A stretch of 64,000 bases of DNA from Streptomyces diastaticus subsp. diastaticus. Its GTDB lineage: Bacteria > Actinomycetota > Actinomycetes > Streptomycetales > Streptomycetaceae. Shown one piece after another: positions 34,201 through 45,607 of this stretch. The stretch is from NCBI RefSeq assembly GCF_011170125.1, contig NZ_BLLN01000003.1:1684501-1748500 (forward strand), in the 5' to 3' direction. Below the pieces are notes generated by a model. The model was not told where the DNA came from. It did no database searches and was given only the letters and a program-made list of their open reading frames with translations. The position numbers and the translations under genes are program-made. Every line of letters starts with the position of its first letter. The first letter of the stretch is position 1.

Positions 34201-37200
34201 GCCGTGAACCTGGTCCGTGGAGAGGCCGCCTCGGTCCTCGGCCACTCCTCGGCCCAGGCCGTCGAAGCCGAACGCGACTTCCACGACCTGGGCTTCGACT
34301 CCCTCACCGCCGTCGAACTGCGCAACCGCCTCACCGGCGCCACCGGCCTGCGGCTGCCCGCCACCCTGGTCTTCGACCACCCGACGCCCACCGTGCTGGC
34401 GGAGCACCTGATCGCGGCCCTGCTCGACGAAGAGCGCGCCTCCGGCGCCATCGCGCCGACGCCCGTCGCCGCCGCGCTCGCCGAGGACCCCGTCGTCATC
34501 GTCGGCATGGCCTGCCGGATGCCCGGCGGCGTCAGCTCCCCCGAGGAGCTGTGGCAACTCGTCCTCGACGGCCAGGAGGGCATCTCCGCCTTCCCGGCCG
34601 ACCGCGGCTGGGACCTCGACACCCTCCGGCGCGGCGGGGAGAGCGGCCACGGCCGCAGCGCCACCTCCGAGGGCGGATTCCTCCACGACGTCGCGGACTT
34701 CGACGCCGACTTCTTCGGCATCTCCCCGCGTGAGGCGCTGGCGATGGACCCGCAGCAGCGGCTGCTGCTGGAGACCACCTGGGAGGCTTTCGAGCGCGCC
34801 GGCATCACTCCCACCGCGGTGCGCGGAAGCCGGACCGGTGTCTTCGTCGGCACCAGCGGCCAGGACTACACCACCCTGGTGATGAACTCCCGCCAGGACG
34901 CCGAGGGCCACGCCCCCACCGGTCTGGCCACCAGCGTCATCTCCGGACGGTTGTCCTACACCTTCGGCCTGGAGGGCCCGGCGGTCACCATCGACACCGC
35001 GTGCTCCTCCTCCCTGGTGGCCCTCCACTGGGCCGCGCACGCGCTGCGCTCCGGCGAGGCCGACCTGGCGCTCGCGGGCGGCGTCACCGTGATGTCCACC
35101 GCCATGGGCTACGCCGGCTTCACCCGGCAGGGCGGCCTGGCCACCGACGGCCGCTGCAAGGCCTTCGCGGACGCCGCGGACGGGACCGGCTGGTCCGAGG
35201 GCGTCGGCATGCTCGTCGTCGAGCGCCTCTCGGACGCCCGCCGCAACGGCCACCCGGTCCTCGCCGTGCTGCGCGGCTCGGCCGTCAACCAGGACGGTGC
35301 CTCCAACGGGCTGACCGCGCCCAACGGTCCGTCCCAGCAGCGTGTCATCCGCCAGGCGCTCGCGGGCGCCGGGCTCACCGCCGCCGACGTGGACGCCGTC
35401 GAGGCACACGGCACCGGCACCACCCTCGGTGACCCCATCGAGGCGCAGGCCCTGCTGGCGACGTACGGGCAGGACCGGCCCGAGGGCCGTCCGCTGCTGC
35501 TCGGCTCCATCAAGTCCAACATCGGGCACGCGCAGGCCGCCGCCGGCGTCGCGGGGGTCATCAAGACCGTCATGGCGCTCCGGCACGGGCTCCTGCCCAG
35601 GTCACTTCACATCGACCGGCCCTCCACCCACGTGGACTGGACCGAGGGCGACGTCCGCCTGCTGACCGAGACCACCGAGTGGCCCGAGACCGGCCGCCCC
35701 CGCCGGGCCGCCGTCTCCTCCTTCGGCATCAGCGGTACCAACGCGCACACCATCATCGAGCAGGCGCCGGAGAGTACCGAGGCCGCGCCGGCCGGCACAC
35801 CGGCCCTGACCGCCACGGCCGTCCCGTGGCCGGTCTCCGCGAAGTCCCCGGAGGCGCTCGACGGGCAGCTCGGCCGTCTCACCACCGTCACCGGCGCCAC
35901 GCCGCTCGACATCGGTCACTCCCTGGCCACCGGCCGCGCGTCCTTCGCGTACCGGGCGGTCCTGATGGCGGGCACCGGTGCCGGGGACGAGCCGGTGGAG
36001 GTGGCGCGGGGGCGTGCCGGGGAGCGGCGGCTCGCGGTGCTGTTCTCGGGCCAGGGTTCGCAGCGGGCCGGAATGGGCCGCGAACTGTACGGCCGGTTCC
36101 CGGTGTTCGCACACGCGCTGGACGAGGTCCTGACCCTGCTCGACCAGGAGCGGGACGGTTCGCTGCGCGAAGTGCTGTTCGCGGAGGAAGGCTCCGAGAA
36201 GGCAGCTCTCCTCGACGCCACCGGCCACACCCAGCCCGCGCTCTTCGCCGTCGAGGTCGCCCTCCACCGCCTGTTGGTGTCGCAAGGGGTGTCGCCGGAG
36301 TACGTCGCCGGCCACTCCGTCGGTGAGATCGCCGCCGCACACGTGGCGGGCGTGTTCTCGCTGGAGGACGCCTGCGCGCTGGTCGCCGCCCGCGCCCGCC
36401 TGATGCGGGAACTGCCCGCCGGCGGCGCCATGGTGGCTGTGCGGGCCACCGAGGCCGAGGTGACCCCACGGCTGGCCGGGGGCCTGTCCCTGGCCGCGGT
36501 CAACGGACCGGACTCCGTGGTCGTATCCGGCCCCGAAGACGAAGTGACCGCGCTCGCGGCCGGGTTCGCGGCCGAGGAGCGCGAAGTCCAGCGCCTGGCG
36601 GTCAGCCACGCCTTCCACTCCGCCCTCATGGAGCCGATGCTCGACGCCTTCCGCGAGGCCGCCGGTGCCCTGACGTACGCCGAGCCGCGCGTCCCGGTCG
36701 TCTCCAACGTGACCGGTGCGCTCGCCGAGCCAGGACAGCTCACCGACCCCGAGTACTGGGTGCGGCACGTGCGCGAGACCGTCCGCTTCGCCGACGGCGT
36801 CCGCGCCCTCGGCGAGGCCGGCGCCGACGCCTTCCTGGAGGTCGGCCCCGGCGGCGTCCTCACCGCCCTCGCCCGGCGGACGCTGGACGACGGCGGCGCC
36901 GAGGCCGCCTGTGTGACCGTGCCCGCGCTGCGCAGGGACCGGGCCGAGGAGCCCGCCCTGCTCACCGCGCTCGCCACGCTGCACGTCAACGGCGTCCACG
37001 TGGACTGGGCCGCCTGGACCGAAGGCACCGGCGCACGCCGCGTCGAACTGCCGACCTACGCCTTCCAGCGCGTCCGCCACTGGCCCGACACCCGGCCTCC
37101 CGGCGCGGGCGGCGGCTCCGCCGATCCGCTCGACGGCGCCTTCTGGACCGCCGTGGAGGGCGAGGACCTGACCAGCCTCGCCGCCGACCTGGCCGTGGAC

Positions 37201-40200
37201 ACCGACGCACTCGGCGCGGTGCTGCCGGCCCTCTCCACCTGGCGGCGCCGGCGGCGCGACCAGGCCATGGTCGACGCCAACCGCCACCACGAGACGTGGA
37301 AGCCGCTGTCGCTGCCCGCCGGCGCCCCCGCCCCGGCCGGGACCTGGCTGGCCGTCGTGCCCGCCGCGCTGGCCGAGGACCCCTGGACCTCCGCCGTCCT
37401 CGACGCCCTCGGCACCGACGTCGTACGCCTCACCGTGGACACCGCCGAGCGGGAGGCGCTCGCCGGCCGGCTGCGAGCCCTGTCCGCGGACGGCGCCCCC
37501 CTCGCCGGTGTGGTCTCCCTGCTGGCCCTCGCCGACACTCCGGAGGCCGTCGCCTCCGCCGAAGCGGCCGGCACGCCCGCCGTCCCGTCCGCGGCCCTGT
37601 TCCAGGCCCTGCTCGACGCCGAGGTCGACGCTCCCCTGTGGTGCCTGACCAGCGGAGCCGTCGCGGTGGCGGGTTCCGAGTCCGTCACCGCCCCCGCCCA
37701 GGCCGCCGTCTGGGGCCTGGGCCGGGTCGCGGCGCTCGAACACCCCGCCGCGTGGGGCGGGCTCGTCGATCTGCCCGCCGAGTGGGACGAGCGCGCCGCC
37801 CGCCGCTTCGCGACCGTCCTCGCCGGACACGACGGCGAGGACCAGGTGGCCGTCCGCTCGTCCGCCGCCTTCGCCCGACGGCTCGTTCCGGCGCCGCCCG
37901 CCGAGCCCGACGCGGGCTGGCAGCCACGCGGCACCGTCCTCGTCACCGGCGGGACCGGCGGCCGAGGTGCCCACGTGGCACGCTGGCTCGCCGGAGCCGG
38001 CGCCGAGCACCTGGTACTGCTCGGCCGCCGAGGCCCGGGCGCGCCGGGTGCCGACGCCCTTCGCGCCGAACTGGAGGCGACCGGCGCGCGCGTCACCCTC
38101 GTCGCCTGCGACGCCGCCGACCGGGACGCCCTCGCAGGCGTCCTCGACGGCATCCCCGCCGACACCCCGCTCTCCGCGGTGGTGCACGCCGCCGGAGTCG
38201 TGGACGACGGAGTCCTGGACGACCTGACTCCGGAGCGGTTCGCCGCTTTGCACCACGCGCGGACCGTGCCCGCCGTCCATCTGGACGAGCTGACCCGCGG
38301 CCTGGACCTCGACGTCTTCGCCCTCTGCTCCTCCGTCGCCGGCACCGTCGGCACGGCGGGCCGGGCCAACCTCGCCGCCGCCACCGCCGTCCTCGACGCC
38401 CTTGCCCGGCGCCGCCGGAGCGAGGGGCTGCCCGCCACCTCGATGGCCTGGGGCGCCTGGATCGGCGACGCCGAGGAGGCCGGAGCGAAGGACGCGCCGG
38501 ACTCACGGAGGACGGGAGCCGGGCACCCCGCGGTCCACCCGGACCTGGCCCTGGCCGCGCTGCGGCAGGCCGTGACCCGGCCCGAGGCCGCGCCCGTCCT
38601 GTTCGACCCGCATCAGCCGCAGGTCCTGGAGAGCCTCATCGGCATGCGCGGCAACGCGCTGCTGCGGGACCTGCCCGACGCCCGGCAGGCACTCGCCGAC
38701 GCCCAGAGCACCCGCGACCGGACCCGGACCGCCGCCTCCGGACTCGCCGAGCGGCTGCGCGGCCTGCCCGCCGACGAGCGCACCGGAATCGTCACGGAGC
38801 TGGTGCGCGGCCACGCGGCGGCCGTCCTCGGCCACCGAGGTCCGGAGGCCGTCGCCCCCGACCGCAACTTCCGCGACCTCGGCTTCGACTCGCTCACCGC
38901 CATCGAACTGCCCAACCGGATCGCCCTCGCGACCGGCCTGCGCATGCCCGCCACGACCGTCTACGACTACCCGACCTCCCAGGCCCTCGCCGAACACCTC
39001 GTCGCCGAACTGCTCGGCGAGCAGGACACCCCCGGCCCCGACCGGGCCACCCTGGCGGCCCTGGCCGAGGACCCGGTCGTCATCGTCGGCATGGCCTGCC
39101 GCCTGCCCGGCGGGGTCCGCTCCCCGCAGGAGCTGTGGGCCATGCTCAGCGAGGGCCGCGACGGCATCGACGCCTTCCCCGAGGACCGCGGCTGGGACCT
39201 CGCCACCCTGACGACCGGCGGAGCCGACGGCCGGGGCCGCAGCGCCACCCTGCGCGGTGGATTCCTCTCCGGCGCGGCCGACTTCGACGCCCCCTTCTTC
39301 GGGATCTCCCCACGGGAGGCGCTGGCGATGGACCCCCAGCAGCGCCTGCTGCTGGAGACCACCTGGGAGGCCTTCGAACGGTCCGGCATCGACGCCGACG
39401 GACTGCGCGGCAGCCGCACCGGCGTCTTCGTCGGCACCAACGGCCAGGACTACTCCACCCTCGTCATGAACTCCCGCGAGGACCTGGAAGGCCACGCCGG
39501 CACCGGCCTCGCCGCGAGCGTCGTCTCCGGCCGGCTGGCCTACACCTTCGGCCTGGAGGGCCCGGCGGTCACCGTCGACACCGCCTGCTCCTCCTCCCTG
39601 GTCGCCCTCCACTGGGCGATGCAGGCGCTGCGCGCCGGTGAGTGCGACCTCGCCGTCGCCGGCGGCATCACCATGATGAGCACCCCGTCCGCGTTCTCCG
39701 GCTTCACCCTGCAGAACGGCCTGGCCGTCGACGGACGCTGCAAGGCGTACGCGGACGCCGCCGACGGCACCGGCTGGTCGGAGGGGGTCGGCCTGATCGT
39801 CGTCGAGCGGCTCTCCGACGCCCGCCGCAACGGCCATGAGGTCCTGGCCGTCGTCCGCGGCTCGGCCGTCAACCAGGACGGCGCCTCCAACGGTCTGACC
39901 GCGCCCAACGGTCCGTCCCAGCAGCGCGTCATCCGCCAGGCCCTGGCCAGCGGCGGACTGAACCCGTCGGACGTCGACGCGGTCGAGGGCCACGGCACGG
40001 GCACCCCGCTGGGTGACCCGATCGAGGCGCAGGCCCTGCTGGCGACGTACGGGCAGGGCCGGCCCGGGGACCGGCCGCTGCTGCTCGGCTCCGTCAAGTC
40101 CAACATCGGGCACACCCAGGCCGCCGCCGGCGTCGCCGGCATCATCAAGACCGTCATGGCGATGCGCCACGGGGTCCTGCCGCGCACGCTGCACGTCGAC

Positions 40201-43200
40201 CGGCCCTCGACCCACGTCGACTGGGAGGCCGGGGCGGTACGGCTGCTCGTGGAGGAGTCGGCCTGGCCCGACAGCGGCCGCCCTCGGCGCGCGGGCATCT
40301 CGTCCTTCGGCATCAGCGGCACCAACGCGCACACCATCATCGAGCAGGCGCCCGCCCCGGAGGCCCCCGAGGAGGCCGGGACGGACGCCGGACCGAGGCC
40401 GACACCGACCGTCGTGCCGTGGCCGGTGTCGGCCAGGTCCGAGCAGGCCCTCGACGCGCAACTCGGCCGCCTCACCTCCACCACCGGGCCGACCGGAGCG
40501 GCCCCGCTCGACGTCGGCCACTCCCTGGCCACCGGGCGCGCCCGCTTCGACCACCGCGCCGTGCTCCTCGCGGGCCCCGGCGGGACGCCGACGGAGGCCG
40601 CCCGTGGCCGCGCCGCCGTGCGCTCGCTCGCCGTGCTGTTCTCCGGCCAGGGTTCGCAGCGGGCCGCGATGGGACGCGGACTGTACGACCGCTTCCCGGT
40701 GTTCGCCGACGCGCTGGACGCCGTCCTCGCCCGTCTGGGCACCGGTTCGACCCCGTCGCTGCGGGAGGTGCTGTTCGCAAAGGAGGGTTCTGAGGCGGCG
40801 GCTCTGCTGGACACGACGGGATACACGCAGCCGGCGCTGTTCGCCGTCGAGATCGCCCTGTACCGCCTCGTCGAGTCCTGGGGTGTGCGCCCCGACCAGG
40901 TCGCGGGCCATTCGATCGGTGAGATCGCGGCGGCGCACGTGGCGGGCGTGTTCTCGCTGGAGGACGCGTGCGCGCTGGTCGCCGCCCGGGCCCGTCTGAT
41001 GCAGGAACTGCCGGCGGGCGGGGCGATGGTGGCCGTGCAGGCGACCGAGACCGAGGTCGCGCCCCGGCTGACCGGGGGGCTGTCGGTCGCGGCCGTGAAC
41101 GGTCCCGACTCCGTCGTGATCGCCGGCCGGGAGGAGGAAGCTCTCGCGCTGGCCGGTGAGTTCGCGGCTGAGGGGCGCAAGACGCAGCGTCTGCCGGTCA
41201 GCCACGCCTTCCACTCGCCGCTGATGGAGCCGATGCTGGCCGGGTTCCGCCGGGTGGCGGAGGAGCTGGAGTACGCCGAGCCTCGTGTTCCGGTCGTCTC
41301 CAACGTGACCGGTGCGCTCGCCGAGCCCGGACAGCTCACCGACCCCGAGTACTGGGTGCGGCACGTGCGCGAGACCGTCCGCTTCGCCGACGGCGTCCGC
41401 GCCCTCGGCCGGGCCGGAGCCAACGCCTTCCTGGAGATCGGCCCCGGCGGCGTCCTCACCGCCCTCACCCAGCGCGTCCTCGACGCCGACGGCCGGGACG
41501 ACGCCGTCAGCTTCCCGGCCCTGCGCAAGGACCGGGACGAGGAGACCGCGCTGCTCACGGCCCTCGCCGGACTCCACGTCAACGGCGCCCGCGTGGACTG
41601 GACCGCCTGGTTCGCCGGCACCGGCGCCCGCCGCGCCGAACTGCCCACCTACGCCTTCCAGCACGAGCGGTACTGGCCGCGCCCGGCCGCCCTCAGCGGC
41701 GACGTCAGCACGGCCGGCCTCATCTCCGCCGAACACCCCCTGCTCGGCGCGGCCGTCCCGCTCGCCGACTCCGAGGGCGCCCTGTTCACCAGCCAGATCT
41801 CCATGCAGGTGCACCCCTGGCTGCTCGACCACCGGGTCGGCGGCACGGTCATCATGCCGGGCACCGGCTACCTGGAGATGGCCATTCGCGCCGCCGACCA
41901 GGTCGGCTGCGCCCGCGTCGAGGAGCTCGTCCTCGCCGCGCCCATGGTCCTGGACGAGAAGAACCCGACCGCCGTCCAGGTCACCGTCGGGGCTCCTGAC
42001 GAGAACGGCGGCCGGTCGATCAGCTTCTACTCCCGGCCCTCCGACGCCGTGGACGCTCCCTGGACCCGGCACGCCGACGGCCTCCTGGCCGTCGAGGAAC
42101 GCACCGACACCTTCGAGGCCCCGCTCTGGCCGCCGTCCGACGCGGTCTCCGTCGGGTTCGACGGCGACTACAGCCGCACCGGGTACGGGCCGTCCTTCCA
42201 GGGCCTGCGCCAGGTGTGGGTACGCGGAGAGGAGGCGTTCGTGGAGGTCGCCCTGCCCGGGGACGTCGCCGGGGACGCCCAGTACTTCGGCATGCACCCC
42301 GCACTCCTGGACGCCGTCCAGCACGCCAACGGCTACCTCGGGGTCGGCAGCGCGGAGAACCCGCTCCTGCCCTTCGCCTGGAACGGAGTCTCCCTGCACG
42401 CCCGGGGCGCCACCACGCTGCGGGCGCGGATCACCCGGCTCGGCGACGAGTCGGTCCGGCTGACCGCCGTCGACGCTGAGGGCGTGCCGGTGCTCTGCGC
42501 CGAGTCCCTGGTCCTGCGCGCCCCCGGCGTGCCCAGCGCCCCGGCCGCGGCCGGGGGCCAGGAGCCGGTGTTCCGTCTCGACTGGACCCCGGCACCCGCG
42601 GTCAAGCCCACCGAGGGCCTGACCGTGGCGACCCTCGGCGACGACGTGTTCGGCGTGGGCGCCACCCTGGCGTGCCTCACCGAGCTGACCGGCCCCGACG
42701 CGGACCCGTCCGCCGCCCCCGACTTCGTCCTCGTCCCGCTCACCGGGGCCTCCGACGCCGCCGGGGCCGAGGGCCCGCACGCCCACGGCGGTGACGTACC
42801 CGCCGCCGTCCACGCGCTGACCACCCGGACGCTGGACCTGCTCCAGCAGTGGCAGGCCGCCGACCGGCTCAGTCACTCCCGTCTGGTCCTCGTGACCACC
42901 GGGGCGGTCGCCGCCCACGACACCGAGACCGTCCGCGACCTCGCGGCCGGCGCCGCCTGGGGCCTGGTGCGCTCCGCCCAGTCCGAGAACCCGGACCGTT
43001 TCGTCCTCCTCGACCTCGACGGAGCGGACGCCGCGGACACCCTGCGCTCGCTCCTGCCGGACCTGCCGGGACTGCTGGGCGGCGGCGACGCCCAGTTCGC
43101 CGTCCGGGAAGGCACCGCGCTGGTCGGCCGGCTCGAACGGCTCACCACGGCACCCGGCCTGCTCGCCCCGGCCGGCACACCCTGGCGCCTGGACACCACC

Positions 43201-45471
43201 GGCAAGGGCAGCCTGGACAACCTGATCCTCGCTCCCTGCCCGGAGGTCCTCCAGCCGCTCGGAGCCCACGAGGTGCGCATCGACGTCGAGGCCACCGGCC
43301 TGAACTTCCGCGACGTGCTGAACGCGCTCGGGATGTACCCGGGCGAGTCCGGCCCGATGGGCACGGAGGCCGCCGGCGTGGTCACCGCCGTCGGCGAGGC
43401 CGTCACCGGCCTGGCCCCCGGCGACCGCGTCCTCGGCACCGTCCCCGGCGGATTCGGCCCGGTCGTCGTCGCCGACCAGCACTACGTCACCCGTGTCCCC
43501 GAAGGCTGGACCATGCGGGACGCGGCTTCGGTGCCGCTGGTGTTCCTCACCGCGCTGTACGCCTTCCGTGATCTCGCCTCGGTCCGGGCGGGGGAGCGGG
43601 TGCTGATCCATGCGGGTGCCGGTGGTGTGGGGATGGCGGCGATCCAGTTGGCGCGGTATCTGGGCGCGGAGGTGTTCGCGACGGCGAGTGAGCCGAAGTG
43701 GGGGGTGTTGCGGGAGCTGGGGCTGGACGACGCTCACATCGCGTCCTCGCGTGATCTGGGTTTCGAGGGGAAGTTCCGTGAGGTTTCCGGTGGTGCGGGG
43801 ATGGATGTGGTCCTGAACGCGCTCGCGGGGGAGTTCGTGGACGCGTCGTTGCGGGTCACGGCTGCGGGTGGCCGGTTCCTGGAGATGGGCAAGACCGACA
43901 TCCGCGACCCGCAGGCGCTCGGTGATGTCCGGTACCGCGCCTTCGACCTCGGCGAGGCCGGGCCGGAACGGAACAAGGCCCTCCTCGGCGAACTGCTCGA
44001 CCTCTTCGCCCAGGGCGCGCTCCGGCCGCTGCCGGTCCGCACCTGGGACGTACGCCGGGCCCGCGAGGCCTTCCGGTTCATGAGCCAGGCCAAGCACACC
44101 GGCAAGATCGTGCTGACCATGCCGCCCCGCTGGAACCCCGAGGGCACCGTCCTCATCACCGGCGGCACCGGAGCACTCGGCGGACACCTCGCCCGCCGCT
44201 TCGCCGACGCCGGCATGCGCCACCTGCTGCTCACCAGCCGACGCGGCACGGACGCCCCCGGCGCCGCCGAACTCGCCGCGGACCTAGGCGCCCGGGGCGC
44301 CGAGGTCACCATCGCCGCCTGCGACACCGCCGACCGCGACGCCACGGCCGCGCTCATCGGCAGCGTCCCGGCCGAGCACCCGCTCACCGCCGTGGTGCAC
44401 ACCGCCGGCGTCCTCGACGACGGAGTCATCGCCTCCCTCACCACCGAACGCCTCACGGCCGTCCTGCGGCCGAAGGTGGACGCCGCCTGGCACCTGCACG
44501 AGCTGACCCGCGAACTCGACCTCGCCGCCTTCCTGCCCTTCTCGTCCATCGCGGGCGTCATGGGCAGCCCCGGCCAGGGCAACTACGCCGCGGCCAACTC
44601 GTTCCTGGACGCCCTCACCCGGCACCGGCGCCAACTCGGCCTGCCCGCCACCTCGCTGGCCTGGGGCCCGTGGGCGCACGACGGCGGCATGACCAGCACC
44701 CTGTCCGACACCGACATGCGCCGCATGCAGTCCGGCGGCCTCCCGCCGCTCCCGGTCGACCAGGGCCTGGAACTGTTCGACATCGCGCGCGGCTCGGACG
44801 AGTCCTTCCTCGTCCTGGTGGGCCTCGCCGCCGGCGCGATGCGCGGCGCCGCGCCGGAGGACCTGCCCCCGTTGTTCCGCTCGATGGTGCGCAGCGGCCG
44901 GCGTACCGCCGCCTCCACGGACGCGGCCGGCGCCTCGGCGGCGCTCGGCGCCAAGCTCGCCGGGCTCGGTGCCGCGGAGCGCGTCCGGCACGTCACCGAA
45001 CTGGTCCGCGAACAGGCCGCCCGGGTCCTCGGCCACGCCTCACCGAAGTCCGTCGACGTCACCCAGGAGTTCCGCGAGCTGGGCTTCGACTCGCTGACCG
45101 CGCTGGAACTGCGCAACCACCTGTCCACCGCGACCGGGCTGCGCCTGCCCGCCACGCTGGTCTTCGACTACCCGACCCCCTCCTCGCTCGCCGAACACTT
45201 CGTCGCCGAACTGGCCGGCGACGACGACACCCGGCAGGGGCCCTCGCTCCTCGCCGAACTCGACCGCCTCGACGCACTCCTCGCGGCCGGGGACGCGGAC
45301 GAGACCACCCGCGCGGGCCTCGCCCTGCGGCTCGGCCAGATGCTCGACAAGGTGCGCGGCGCGGCACCGGAGCCGACCGGACCCGCCGTCGACGACGACT
45401 TCGAGTCCGCCAGCACCGACGAGGTCCTCGCCTTCATCGACAACGAGCTCGGCCGCCTGGGCGACCTCTGA
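22138..45471 (+). CDS. Modular type I PKS, gene 2 (modules 6-9, 7777 aa)
   Basis: ATG at 22138 is preceded by GGAG (22129-22132) at 5 bases' spacing and lies 10 bases after the gene 1 stop, so translation is probably coupled. The N-terminus (residues 1-34) is a charged coiled-coil docking helix before KS6. Order: KS-AT-DH-ER-KR-ACP (module 6), the same (7), KS-AT-KR-ACP with dead KR (8), KS-AT-DH-ER-KR-ACP (9), then an ~80-residue C-terminal docking region ending at TGA 45469-45471. All four ATs carry HAFH, so malonyl-CoA is predicted throughout. Expected chemistry: methylene, methylene, ketone, methylene, i.e. C11, C9, C7 and C5 counting from the thioesterase carboxyl. It occupies the place of nysJ/amphJ in polyene clusters but has four modules where those have three, and three full reductive loops. 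Modules 6 and 7 look like a recent duplication at the DNA level. Confidence 0.97.
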   Translation: MTTPSEKVVEALRASLKETERLRRQNRDLAAAACEPIAVVAMSCRYPGGVASPEDLWDLVASGTDAISGFPTDRGWDLDALRDAGVDARGHSVSQQGGFLDGVADFDASFFGVSPREAVSMDPQQRLLLETSWEAVERAGIDPRALRGSRTGVFVGTNGQDYAYLLVRSLADATGDIGTGIAASATSGRLSYTLGLEGPAVTVDTACSSSLVALHAASHALRAGECTLALAGGVNVMSAPGSLMEFSRAGGLAGDGRCKAFADEADGTGWSEGVGVLLLERLSDARRNGHPVLAVLRGSAVNQDGASNGFTAPNGPSQQRVIQQALAAAGLTAGDVDAVEGHGTGTPLGDPIEAQALLATYGQDRPGDRPLLLGSVKSNIGHAQAAAGVAGVIKMVMAIRHGVVPGSLHAGHPSRHVDWESGAVRLLSEATEWPETGRPRRAGVSSFGISGTNAHVVVEQAVPADEPVTPAKPATGPAAVVPWAVHARSEDSLDAQVAAVTALTDATPLDIGHSLATGRSLFEYRAVLLSGLDGVPAEVARGRAGERSLAVLFSGQGAQRAEMGRDLYGRFPVFAKALDEITDLLDPELERPLREVMFAGRRTPEAALLDTTGYTQPALFAVEVALYRLVESWGVVPDFVAGHSVGEIAAAHVAGVLSLEDACALVAARARLMQELPAGGAMVAVQATEAEAAPRLSEGVALAAVNGPDSVTLAGREAEVLALAAGFAAEGRKTQRLAVSHAFHSPLMEPMLAEFRRVAESLTYHEPVLPVVSNVTGALADDRLLCDAEYWVDHVRSTVRFADGVGALAGAGADAFVELGPDGILTALAQQCLDGPDIVAVPVLRKDRAEERALLTALARLHVAGVDVDWAACFEGTGARRTDLPTYRWQHERYWPVLMAAAGDVSAAGLVSAEHPLLGAAVSPAGSDGVLFTGRLSAQTHPWLLDHTVGGMVAFPGTGFLELAVRAGDQVGCDRVEDLTLAKPLVLTENSAAVVQVHVGAPDADGARPVTVYSQAVDDPEQRWTEHASGLLTRGERVTGFDSAVWPPRGAVATDLEGFYARTEYGPVFQGLRAVWTRDDEAFVEVALPSQVDDAEYYGMHPALLDAAVQSVGFAGLGDGKKLVPFSWSGVSLHAGGASVVRVRVARVGEDTVSISAVDVEGAPVLSAESLILRAPSALRAPTPHSSEQDGLLRVEWVAAPDSGSAPVHAVTLGTDRAWPCPVAGLADAAALTPAPDLVLVPLEGFEDDTPTAVHASTARTLALIQEWLEPAAATSGRLVFVTRGAVATGTDTGVSDLAAAAAHGLVRSAEAENPGRFALLDLDAGAPAPSAELLAQLPALLAAGDTQFAVRDDTVLVARLARLATGASLLPVPGLPWRLDTTVPGSVDGLSLVPAPEALDEPEGRDVRIEVRAAGLNFRDVLNALGMYPGEAGLLGSEAAGLVTAVGPEATGIAVGDRVTGMIPGGLADTVLVDERYVTRVPEEWSDEDAASVPLVFLTALYAFRDLASVRAGERVLIHAGAGGVGMAAIQLARYLGAEVFATASESKWGVLRELGLDDAHIASSRDLGFEGKFREVSGGAGMDVVLNALAGEFVDASLRVTAAGGRFLEMGKTDIRDPQALGDVRYRAFDLGEAAPERIGEMLTELLGLFAEGVLRPLPVRVWDVRRAREAFRFMSRAKHVGKIVLTMPPRWDLEGTVLITGGTGGLGREVARHLVVARGVRRLLLASRRGPAAEGVDTFREELAGLGAHVDVVACDVTDRAAVAELLASVPVAHPLTAVVHTAGVLDDGVVTGLSPERLSAVLRPKVDAAWHLHELTRGMGLAAFVMFSSVSGVMGSAGQANYAAANVFMDALAQYRRAEGLAGLSLAWGAWERTSGMTGTLTDADMQRVTASGAAPLTVEQGLALLDAATVCDEPLIVPIGSPSGDHRVLGLVPPLLRNLVRGTRRAAATTAGGAGTAADLARRLLTLPAEERVRHVVELVRTEAAAVLGHASARSVEPGREFRELGFDSLTAVELRNRLTTVTGLRLTATLVFDYPTPHGLAEHLVAELLDEHGETGTPLVAADVADDPVVIVGMACRMPGGVETPEDLWRMLADGEDRITGFPTDRGWDLDALSGGGQDNRGVSATRRGGFLQDVGGFDAGFFGISPREALAMDPQQRLLLETSWEAFERAGIDPAGLRSSATGVFVGTTGQDYANLVMTSREDVEGHASTGLATSVISGRVSYALGLEGPALTVDTACSSSLVALHLAAQSLRSGESSLALAGGVTVLSTPMNFFGFSRQGGLAEDGLCKPFADAADGTGWSEGVGMLVLERLSDARRNGHEVLAVVRGSAVNQDGASNGLTAPNGPSQQRVIRQALAGAGLTAADVDAVEAHGTGTTLGDPIEAQALLATYGRERPGDRPLLLGSVKSNIGHTQAAAGVAGVIKMVLAMRHGTLPKSLHIDRPSTHVDWEAGAVRLLTEPTAWPETGRPWRAGVSSFGLSGTNAHVILEQPEPAEAEPSEVPAEPEAVAGVVPWPVSARTEEALPGQLARITALDTAPLDIGHSLATGRTAFDHRVVLLADAEGEGEPVEVARGRAGERRLAVLFSGQGSQRAGMGRELYGRFPVFARALDEVLTLLDPRGELPLREVLFAEEGTEEAALLDTTGYTQPALFAVEVALYRLVESWGVVPDFVAGHSVGEIAAAHVAGVLSLEDACALVAARARLMQELPAGGAMVAVQATEAEVTPRLTEGLSLAAVNGPDSVVVAGLGTEVDALAGEFAAEGRKVQRLAVSHAFHSALMEPMLDAFRDVAKGLGYGEPRIPVVSNVTGALAEPGQLSVPEYWVEHVRRTVRFADAVHALDQAGANAFLEVGAGGVLTALARRTLDDGGAEAACVTVPALRKDRTEESALLTALATLHVNGVHVDWAGCFQGTGARRVELPTYAFQHERYWPRSSAHHGDVTGAGLSPAEHPLLGAATALAASEGVLFTGRLSLTTHPWLADHTVGGGMVLFPATGFLELAVRAGDEVGCDRVEEFTLSTPLLVPADAAVVVQVWAGAPDEGGARTVSLYSRSADAPDEPWTQHASGVLTTGAVTVPADAAVWPPKGAVAVGLEDFYDRTEYGPVFRTIRAVWKRGDEAFVEAALPPQADDAEYYGMHPALLDAAVQSVGFAGLDDEHQLLPFLWAGVSLHAGGARVVRFRVARTGEDSVSIAAVDVEGGPVLSAESLVLRVPAGTHAPAARRTELDSLLRLEWTAAPETGDAPAARHAIAGVLGADGAAATLAGLTGEEDLVLVEVPAPADGADVPAAAHQRAAQALALAQEWLTGERFADARLVFVTRGAVCARPGDRMEDLAAAAVWGLVRAAQSENPARFALLDLDGAATAEAALPRLPGPLSGGDAQFVVREGAVLVGRLDRAVTGPSLLPPADGPWRLDSTSRGSLDGLTLRPCPEELAEPRGRQVRVEVRAAGLNFRDVLNALGMYPGEAGPLGAEATGFVTAVGPEVTGVSLGDRVMGMVPGGLATDTLIDERFLARVPESWSDEDAASVPLVFLTAYYALTELAGLSAGERVLIHAGAGGVGMAAIQLARYLGAEVFATASEPKWGVLRELGLDDAHIASSRDLGFEGKFREVSGGAGMDVVLNALAGEFVDASLRVTAAGGRFLEMGKTDIRDPQALGDVRYRAFDLGEAGPERTGGMLTELLGLFAEGVLRPLPVRVWDVRRAREAFRFMSRAKHVGKIVLTMPARWDPEGTVLVTGGTGGLGREVARHLVVARGVRRLLLVSRSGPAAEGVGGFREELAGLGAQVDVVACDVADRAAVAELLSSVPVAHPLTAVVHTAGVLDDGVVTGLSPERLSGVLRPKVDAAWHLHELTRGMGLAAFVMFSSVSGVMGSAGQANYAAANVFMDALAQYRRAEGLAGLSLAWGAWERTSGMTGTLTDAGTRRMSASAAPALTVEQGLALLDAATVCDEPYLVPLGASGSTRMPGEVPPLLRNLVRGTRRAAATAVGGAGTADELTRTLLDLREDERLRFAVNLVRGEAASVLGHSSAQAVEAERDFHDLGFDSLTAVELRNRLTGATGLRLPATLVFDHPTPTVLAEHLIAALLDEERASGAIAPTPVAAALAEDPVVIVGMACRMPGGVSSPEELWQLVLDGQEGISAFPADRGWDLDTLRRGGESGHGRSATSEGGFLHDVADFDADFFGISPREALAMDPQQRLLLETTWEAFERAGITPTAVRGSRTGVFVGTSGQDYTTLVMNSRQDAEGHAPTGLATSVISGRLSYTFGLEGPAVTIDTACSSSLVALHWAAHALRSGEADLALAGGVTVMSTAMGYAGFTRQGGLATDGRCKAFADAADGTGWSEGVGMLVVERLSDARRNGHPVLAVLRGSAVNQDGASNGLTAPNGPSQQRVIRQALAGAGLTAADVDAVEAHGTGTTLGDPIEAQALLATYGQDRPEGRPLLLGSIKSNIGHAQAAAGVAGVIKTVMALRHGLLPRSLHIDRPSTHVDWTEGDVRLLTETTEWPETGRPRRAAVSSFGISGTNAHTIIEQAPESTEAAPAGTPALTATAVPWPVSAKSPEALDGQLGRLTTVTGATPLDIGHSLATGRASFAYRAVLMAGTGAGDEPVEVARGRAGERRLAVLFSGQGSQRAGMGRELYGRFPVFAHALDEVLTLLDQERDGSLREVLFAEEGSEKAALLDATGHTQPALFAVEVALHRLLVSQGVSPEYVAGHSVGEIAAAHVAGVFSLEDACALVAARARLMRELPAGGAMVAVRATEAEVTPRLAGGLSLAAVNGPDSVVVSGPEDEVTALAAGFAAEEREVQRLAVSHAFHSALMEPMLDAFREAAGALTYAEPRVPVVSNVTGALAEPGQLTDPEYWVRHVRETVRFADGVRALGEAGADAFLEVGPGGVLTALARRTLDDGGAEAACVTVPALRRDRAEEPALLTALATLHVNGVHVDWAAWTEGTGARRVELPTYAFQRVRHWPDTRPPGAGGGSADPLDGAFWTAVEGEDLTSLAADLAVDTDALGAVLPALSTWRRRRRDQAMVDANRHHETWKPLSLPAGAPAPAGTWLAVVPAALAEDPWTSAVLDALGTDVVRLTVDTAEREALAGRLRALSADGAPLAGVVSLLALADTPEAVASAEAAGTPAVPSAALFQALLDAEVDAPLWCLTSGAVAVAGSESVTAPAQAAVWGLGRVAALEHPAAWGGLVDLPAEWDERAARRFATVLAGHDGEDQVAVRSSAAFARRLVPAPPAEPDAGWQPRGTVLVTGGTGGRGAHVARWLAGAGAEHLVLLGRRGPGAPGADALRAELEATGARVTLVACDAADRDALAGVLDGIPADTPLSAVVHAAGVVDDGVLDDLTPERFAALHHARTVPAVHLDELTRGLDLDVFALCSSVAGTVGTAGRANLAAATAVLDALARRRRSEGLPATSMAWGAWIGDAEEAGAKDAPDSRRTGAGHPAVHPDLALAALRQAVTRPEAAPVLFDPHQPQVLESLIGMRGNALLRDLPDARQALADAQSTRDRTRTAASGLAERLRGLPADERTGIVTELVRGHAAAVLGHRGPEAVAPDRNFRDLGFDSLTAIELPNRIALATGLRMPATTVYDYPTSQALAEHLVAELLGEQDTPGPDRATLAALAEDPVVIVGMACRLPGGVRSPQELWAMLSEGRDGIDAFPEDRGWDLATLTTGGADGRGRSATLRGGFLSGAADFDAPFFGISPREALAMDPQQRLLLETTWEAFERSGIDADGLRGSRTGVFVGTNGQDYSTLVMNSREDLEGHAGTGLAASVVSGRLAYTFGLEGPAVTVDTACSSSLVALHWAMQALRAGECDLAVAGGITMMSTPSAFSGFTLQNGLAVDGRCKAYADAADGTGWSEGVGLIVVERLSDARRNGHEVLAVVRGSAVNQDGASNGLTAPNGPSQQRVIRQALASGGLNPSDVDAVEGHGTGTPLGDPIEAQALLATYGQGRPGDRPLLLGSVKSNIGHTQAAAGVAGIIKTVMAMRHGVLPRTLHVDRPSTHVDWEAGAVRLLVEESAWPDSGRPRRAGISSFGISGTNAHTIIEQAPAPEAPEEAGTDAGPRPTPTVVPWPVSARSEQALDAQLGRLTSTTGPTGAAPLDVGHSLATGRARFDHRAVLLAGPGGTPTEAARGRAAVRSLAVLFSGQGSQRAAMGRGLYDRFPVFADALDAVLARLGTGSTPSLREVLFAKEGSEAAALLDTTGYTQPALFAVEIALYRLVESWGVRPDQVAGHSIGEIAAAHVAGVFSLEDACALVAARARLMQELPAGGAMVAVQATETEVAPRLTGGLSVAAVNGPDSVVIAGREEEALALAGEFAAEGRKTQRLPVSHAFHSPLMEPMLAGFRRVAEELEYAEPRVPVVSNVTGALAEPGQLTDPEYWVRHVRETVRFADGVRALGRAGANAFLEIGPGGVLTALTQRVLDADGRDDAVSFPALRKDRDEETALLTALAGLHVNGARVDWTAWFAGTGARRAELPTYAFQHERYWPRPAALSGDVSTAGLISAEHPLLGAAVPLADSEGALFTSQISMQVHPWLLDHRVGGTVIMPGTGYLEMAIRAADQVGCARVEELVLAAPMVLDEKNPTAVQVTVGAPDENGGRSISFYSRPSDAVDAPWTRHADGLLAVEERTDTFEAPLWPPSDAVSVGFDGDYSRTGYGPSFQGLRQVWVRGEEAFVEVALPGDVAGDAQYFGMHPALLDAVQHANGYLGVGSAENPLLPFAWNGVSLHARGATTLRARITRLGDESVRLTAVDAEGVPVLCAESLVLRAPGVPSAPAAAGGQEPVFRLDWTPAPAVKPTEGLTVATLGDDVFGVGATLACLTELTGPDADPSAAPDFVLVPLTGASDAAGAEGPHAHGGDVPAAVHALTTRTLDLLQQWQAADRLSHSRLVLVTTGAVAAHDTETVRDLAAGAAWGLVRSAQSENPDRFVLLDLDGADAADTLRSLLPDLPGLLGGGDAQFAVREGTALVGRLERLTTAPGLLAPAGTPWRLDTTGKGSLDNLILAPCPEVLQPLGAHEVRIDVEATGLNFRDVLNALGMYPGESGPMGTEAAGVVTAVGEAVTGLAPGDRVLGTVPGGFGPVVVADQHYVTRVPEGWTMRDAASVPLVFLTALYAFRDLASVRAGERVLIHAGAGGVGMAAIQLARYLGAEVFATASEPKWGVLRELGLDDAHIASSRDLGFEGKFREVSGGAGMDVVLNALAGEFVDASLRVTAAGGRFLEMGKTDIRDPQALGDVRYRAFDLGEAGPERNKALLGELLDLFAQGALRPLPVRTWDVRRAREAFRFMSQAKHTGKIVLTMPPRWNPEGTVLITGGTGALGGHLARRFADAGMRHLLLTSRRGTDAPGAAELAADLGARGAEVTIAACDTADRDATAALIGSVPAEHPLTAVVHTAGVLDDGVIASLTTERLTAVLRPKVDAAWHLHELTRELDLAAFLPFSSIAGVMGSPGQGNYAAANSFLDALTRHRRQLGLPATSLAWGPWAHDGGMTSTLSDTDMRRMQSGGLPPLPVDQGLELFDIARGSDESFLVLVGLAAGAMRGAAPEDLPPLFRSMVRSGRRTAASTDAAGASAALGAKLAGLGAAERVRHVTELVREQAARVLGHASPKSVDVTQEFRELGFDSLTALELRNHLSTATGLRLPATLVFDYPTPSSLAEHFVAELAGDDDTRQGPSLLAELDRLDALLAAGDADETTRAGLALRLGQMLDKVRGAAPEPTGPAVDDDFESASTDEVLAFIDNELGRLGDL
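23961..24210 (+). repeat. AT repeat C, copy in module 6
   Basis: 250 bases around the AT active site, identical to 30081-30330 (offset 6120) except one base (24024 versus 30144). Confidence 0.9.
26674..27800 (+). repeat. ER-KR repeat B, copy in module 6
   Basis: 1127 bases from the ER NADPH site through the KR active site, matching 32800-33926 (offset 6126) with scattered mismatches and a more divergent patch around 27030-27090. The first 367 bases (26674-27040) also recur in module 9. Confidence 0.85.
29861..30016 (+). repeat. AT repeat D, copy in module 7
   Basis: 156 bases at the AT N-terminus (around [10 protein letters not shown]) identical to 35990-36145 in module 8 except one base in the codon after the PVFA motif. 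Confidence 0.85.
30081..30330 (+). repeat. AT repeat C, copy in module 7
   Basis: Partner of 23961-24210, one mismatch in 250 bases. Confidence 0.9.
32800..33926 (+). repeat. ER-KR repeat B, copy in module 7
   Basis: Partner of 26674-27800. Long exact runs include the segment around the KR LDD motif and the segment from the catalytic Tyr to the end of the unit. Confidence 0.85.
34483..39066 (+). other. PKS module 8: KS-AT(malonyl)-KR(inactive)-ACP
   Basis: KS 34483-35763, Cys at 35002-35004. AT: GHSVG Ser at 36316-36318, HAFH at 36607-36618, malonyl. A dimerisation element (about 37120-37290) takes the place of a DH. The KR still has a usable NADPH motif (TGGTGGRG, 37945-37968) and the catalytic Ser (38332-38334), but the Tyr is Leu5412 (CTC, 38371-38373) and the Asn is Thr5416 (38383-38385); LDD reads VDD. 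A KR without its Tyr cannot protonate the alkoxide, so a ketone (C7) is predicted. ACP Ser at 38890-38892; the ACP helix reads IELPNRI with Pro in place of the usual Arg. Confidence 0.92.
35990..36145 (+). repeat. AT repeat D, copy in module 8
   Basis: Partner of 29861-30016. Shows that module 8, despite its different reductive part, has exchanged AT DNA with module 7. Confidence 0.85.
39067..45225 (+). other. PKS module 9: KS-AT(malonyl)-DH-ER-KR(B-type)-ACP
   Basis: KS 39067-40347, Cys at 39586-39588. AT: GHSIG Ser at 40912-40914, HAFH at 41203-41214, malonyl. DH: His in [10 protein letters not shown] at 41830-41832, Asp at 42310-42312, intact. ER: LNFRDVL near 43305, NADPH motif near 43609. 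KR: Rossmann near 44152, LDD near 44413, Tyr at 44584-44586. ACP Ser at 45091-45093. Complete loop giving a methylene (C5). Only the central ER (43588-43954) shares the near-identical DNA found in modules 6 and 7; the KR does not. Confidence 0.94.
43588..43954 (+). repeat. ER repeat B, short copy in module 9
   Basis: 367 bases matching 26674-27040 and 32800-33166, covering the ER nucleotide-binding half. The match stops before the ER C-terminus; the KR of module 9 is unrelated at this level. Confidence 0.85.
45226..45468 (+). other. C-terminal docking domain of gene 2
   Basis: About 80 residues: a Leu-rich helical pair ([16 protein letters not shown] and [15 protein letters not shown]), an acidic linker and a last helix ([15 protein letters not shown]). 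Fits the class 1 C-terminal docking fold; its partner should be the N-terminal helix of gene 3. Confidence 0.78.
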
Positions 45472-45490
45472 GACGAGCTTGATCCACCAC

Positions 45491-45497
45491 AGGAAGG
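45491..45497 (+). promoter_or_regulatory. Ribosome binding site of gene 3
   Basis: AGGAAGG, 11 bases before ATG 45509, in the 37-base gap after gene 2. It decides the start in favour of ATG 45509 over TTG 45479, which lies upstream of the site. Confidence 0.75.
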
Positions 45498-45508
45498 TTC
45501 CCCACGTC

Positions 45509-45607
45509 ATGCCCGATGACAACAAGCTCGTCGACTACCTCAAGTGGGTCACGGCCGATCTGCACAAGACCCGCCGGCGGCTGGAGGAGGCGGAGGCCCA
45601 CCGGCGC
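45509..45607 (+). other. N-terminal docking helix of gene 3
   Basis: Residues 1-33 with the core [20 protein letters not shown], a coiled-coil docking helix directly before KS10. Expected partner of the gene 2 tail. Confidence 0.8.

Larger units (their letters stand above)
28351..34482 (+). other. PKS module 7: KS-AT(malonyl)-DH-ER-KR(B-type)-ACP
   Basis: KS 28351-29631, Cys at 28870-28872. AT: GHSVG Ser at 30187-30189, HAFH at 30478-30489, malonyl. DH: His at 31108-31110 and Asp at 31588-31590 are present, but the active-site loop reads [11 protein letters not shown] with one extra Gly (GGC triplicated at 31117-31125), so the HxxxGxxxxP spacing is off by one. ER: LNFRDVL near 32514, NADPH motif near 32820. 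KR: Rossmann near 33367, LDD near 33627, Tyr at 33799-33801. ACP Ser at 34300-34302. Predicted methylene (C9) if the DH tolerates the insertion. Confidence 0.92.

Noticed and set aside
40906..40920. GHSIG in AT9 as a sign of an unusual extender unit
   Set aside because: Ile or Val after the Ser occurs in malonyl ATs, and HAFH at 41203-41214 is a plain malonyl signature.
45479..45508. TTG at 45479 as an earlier start of gene 3
   Set aside because: The good ribosome site 45491-45497 lies downstream of it and directs ATG 45509, which gives a standard docking helix.
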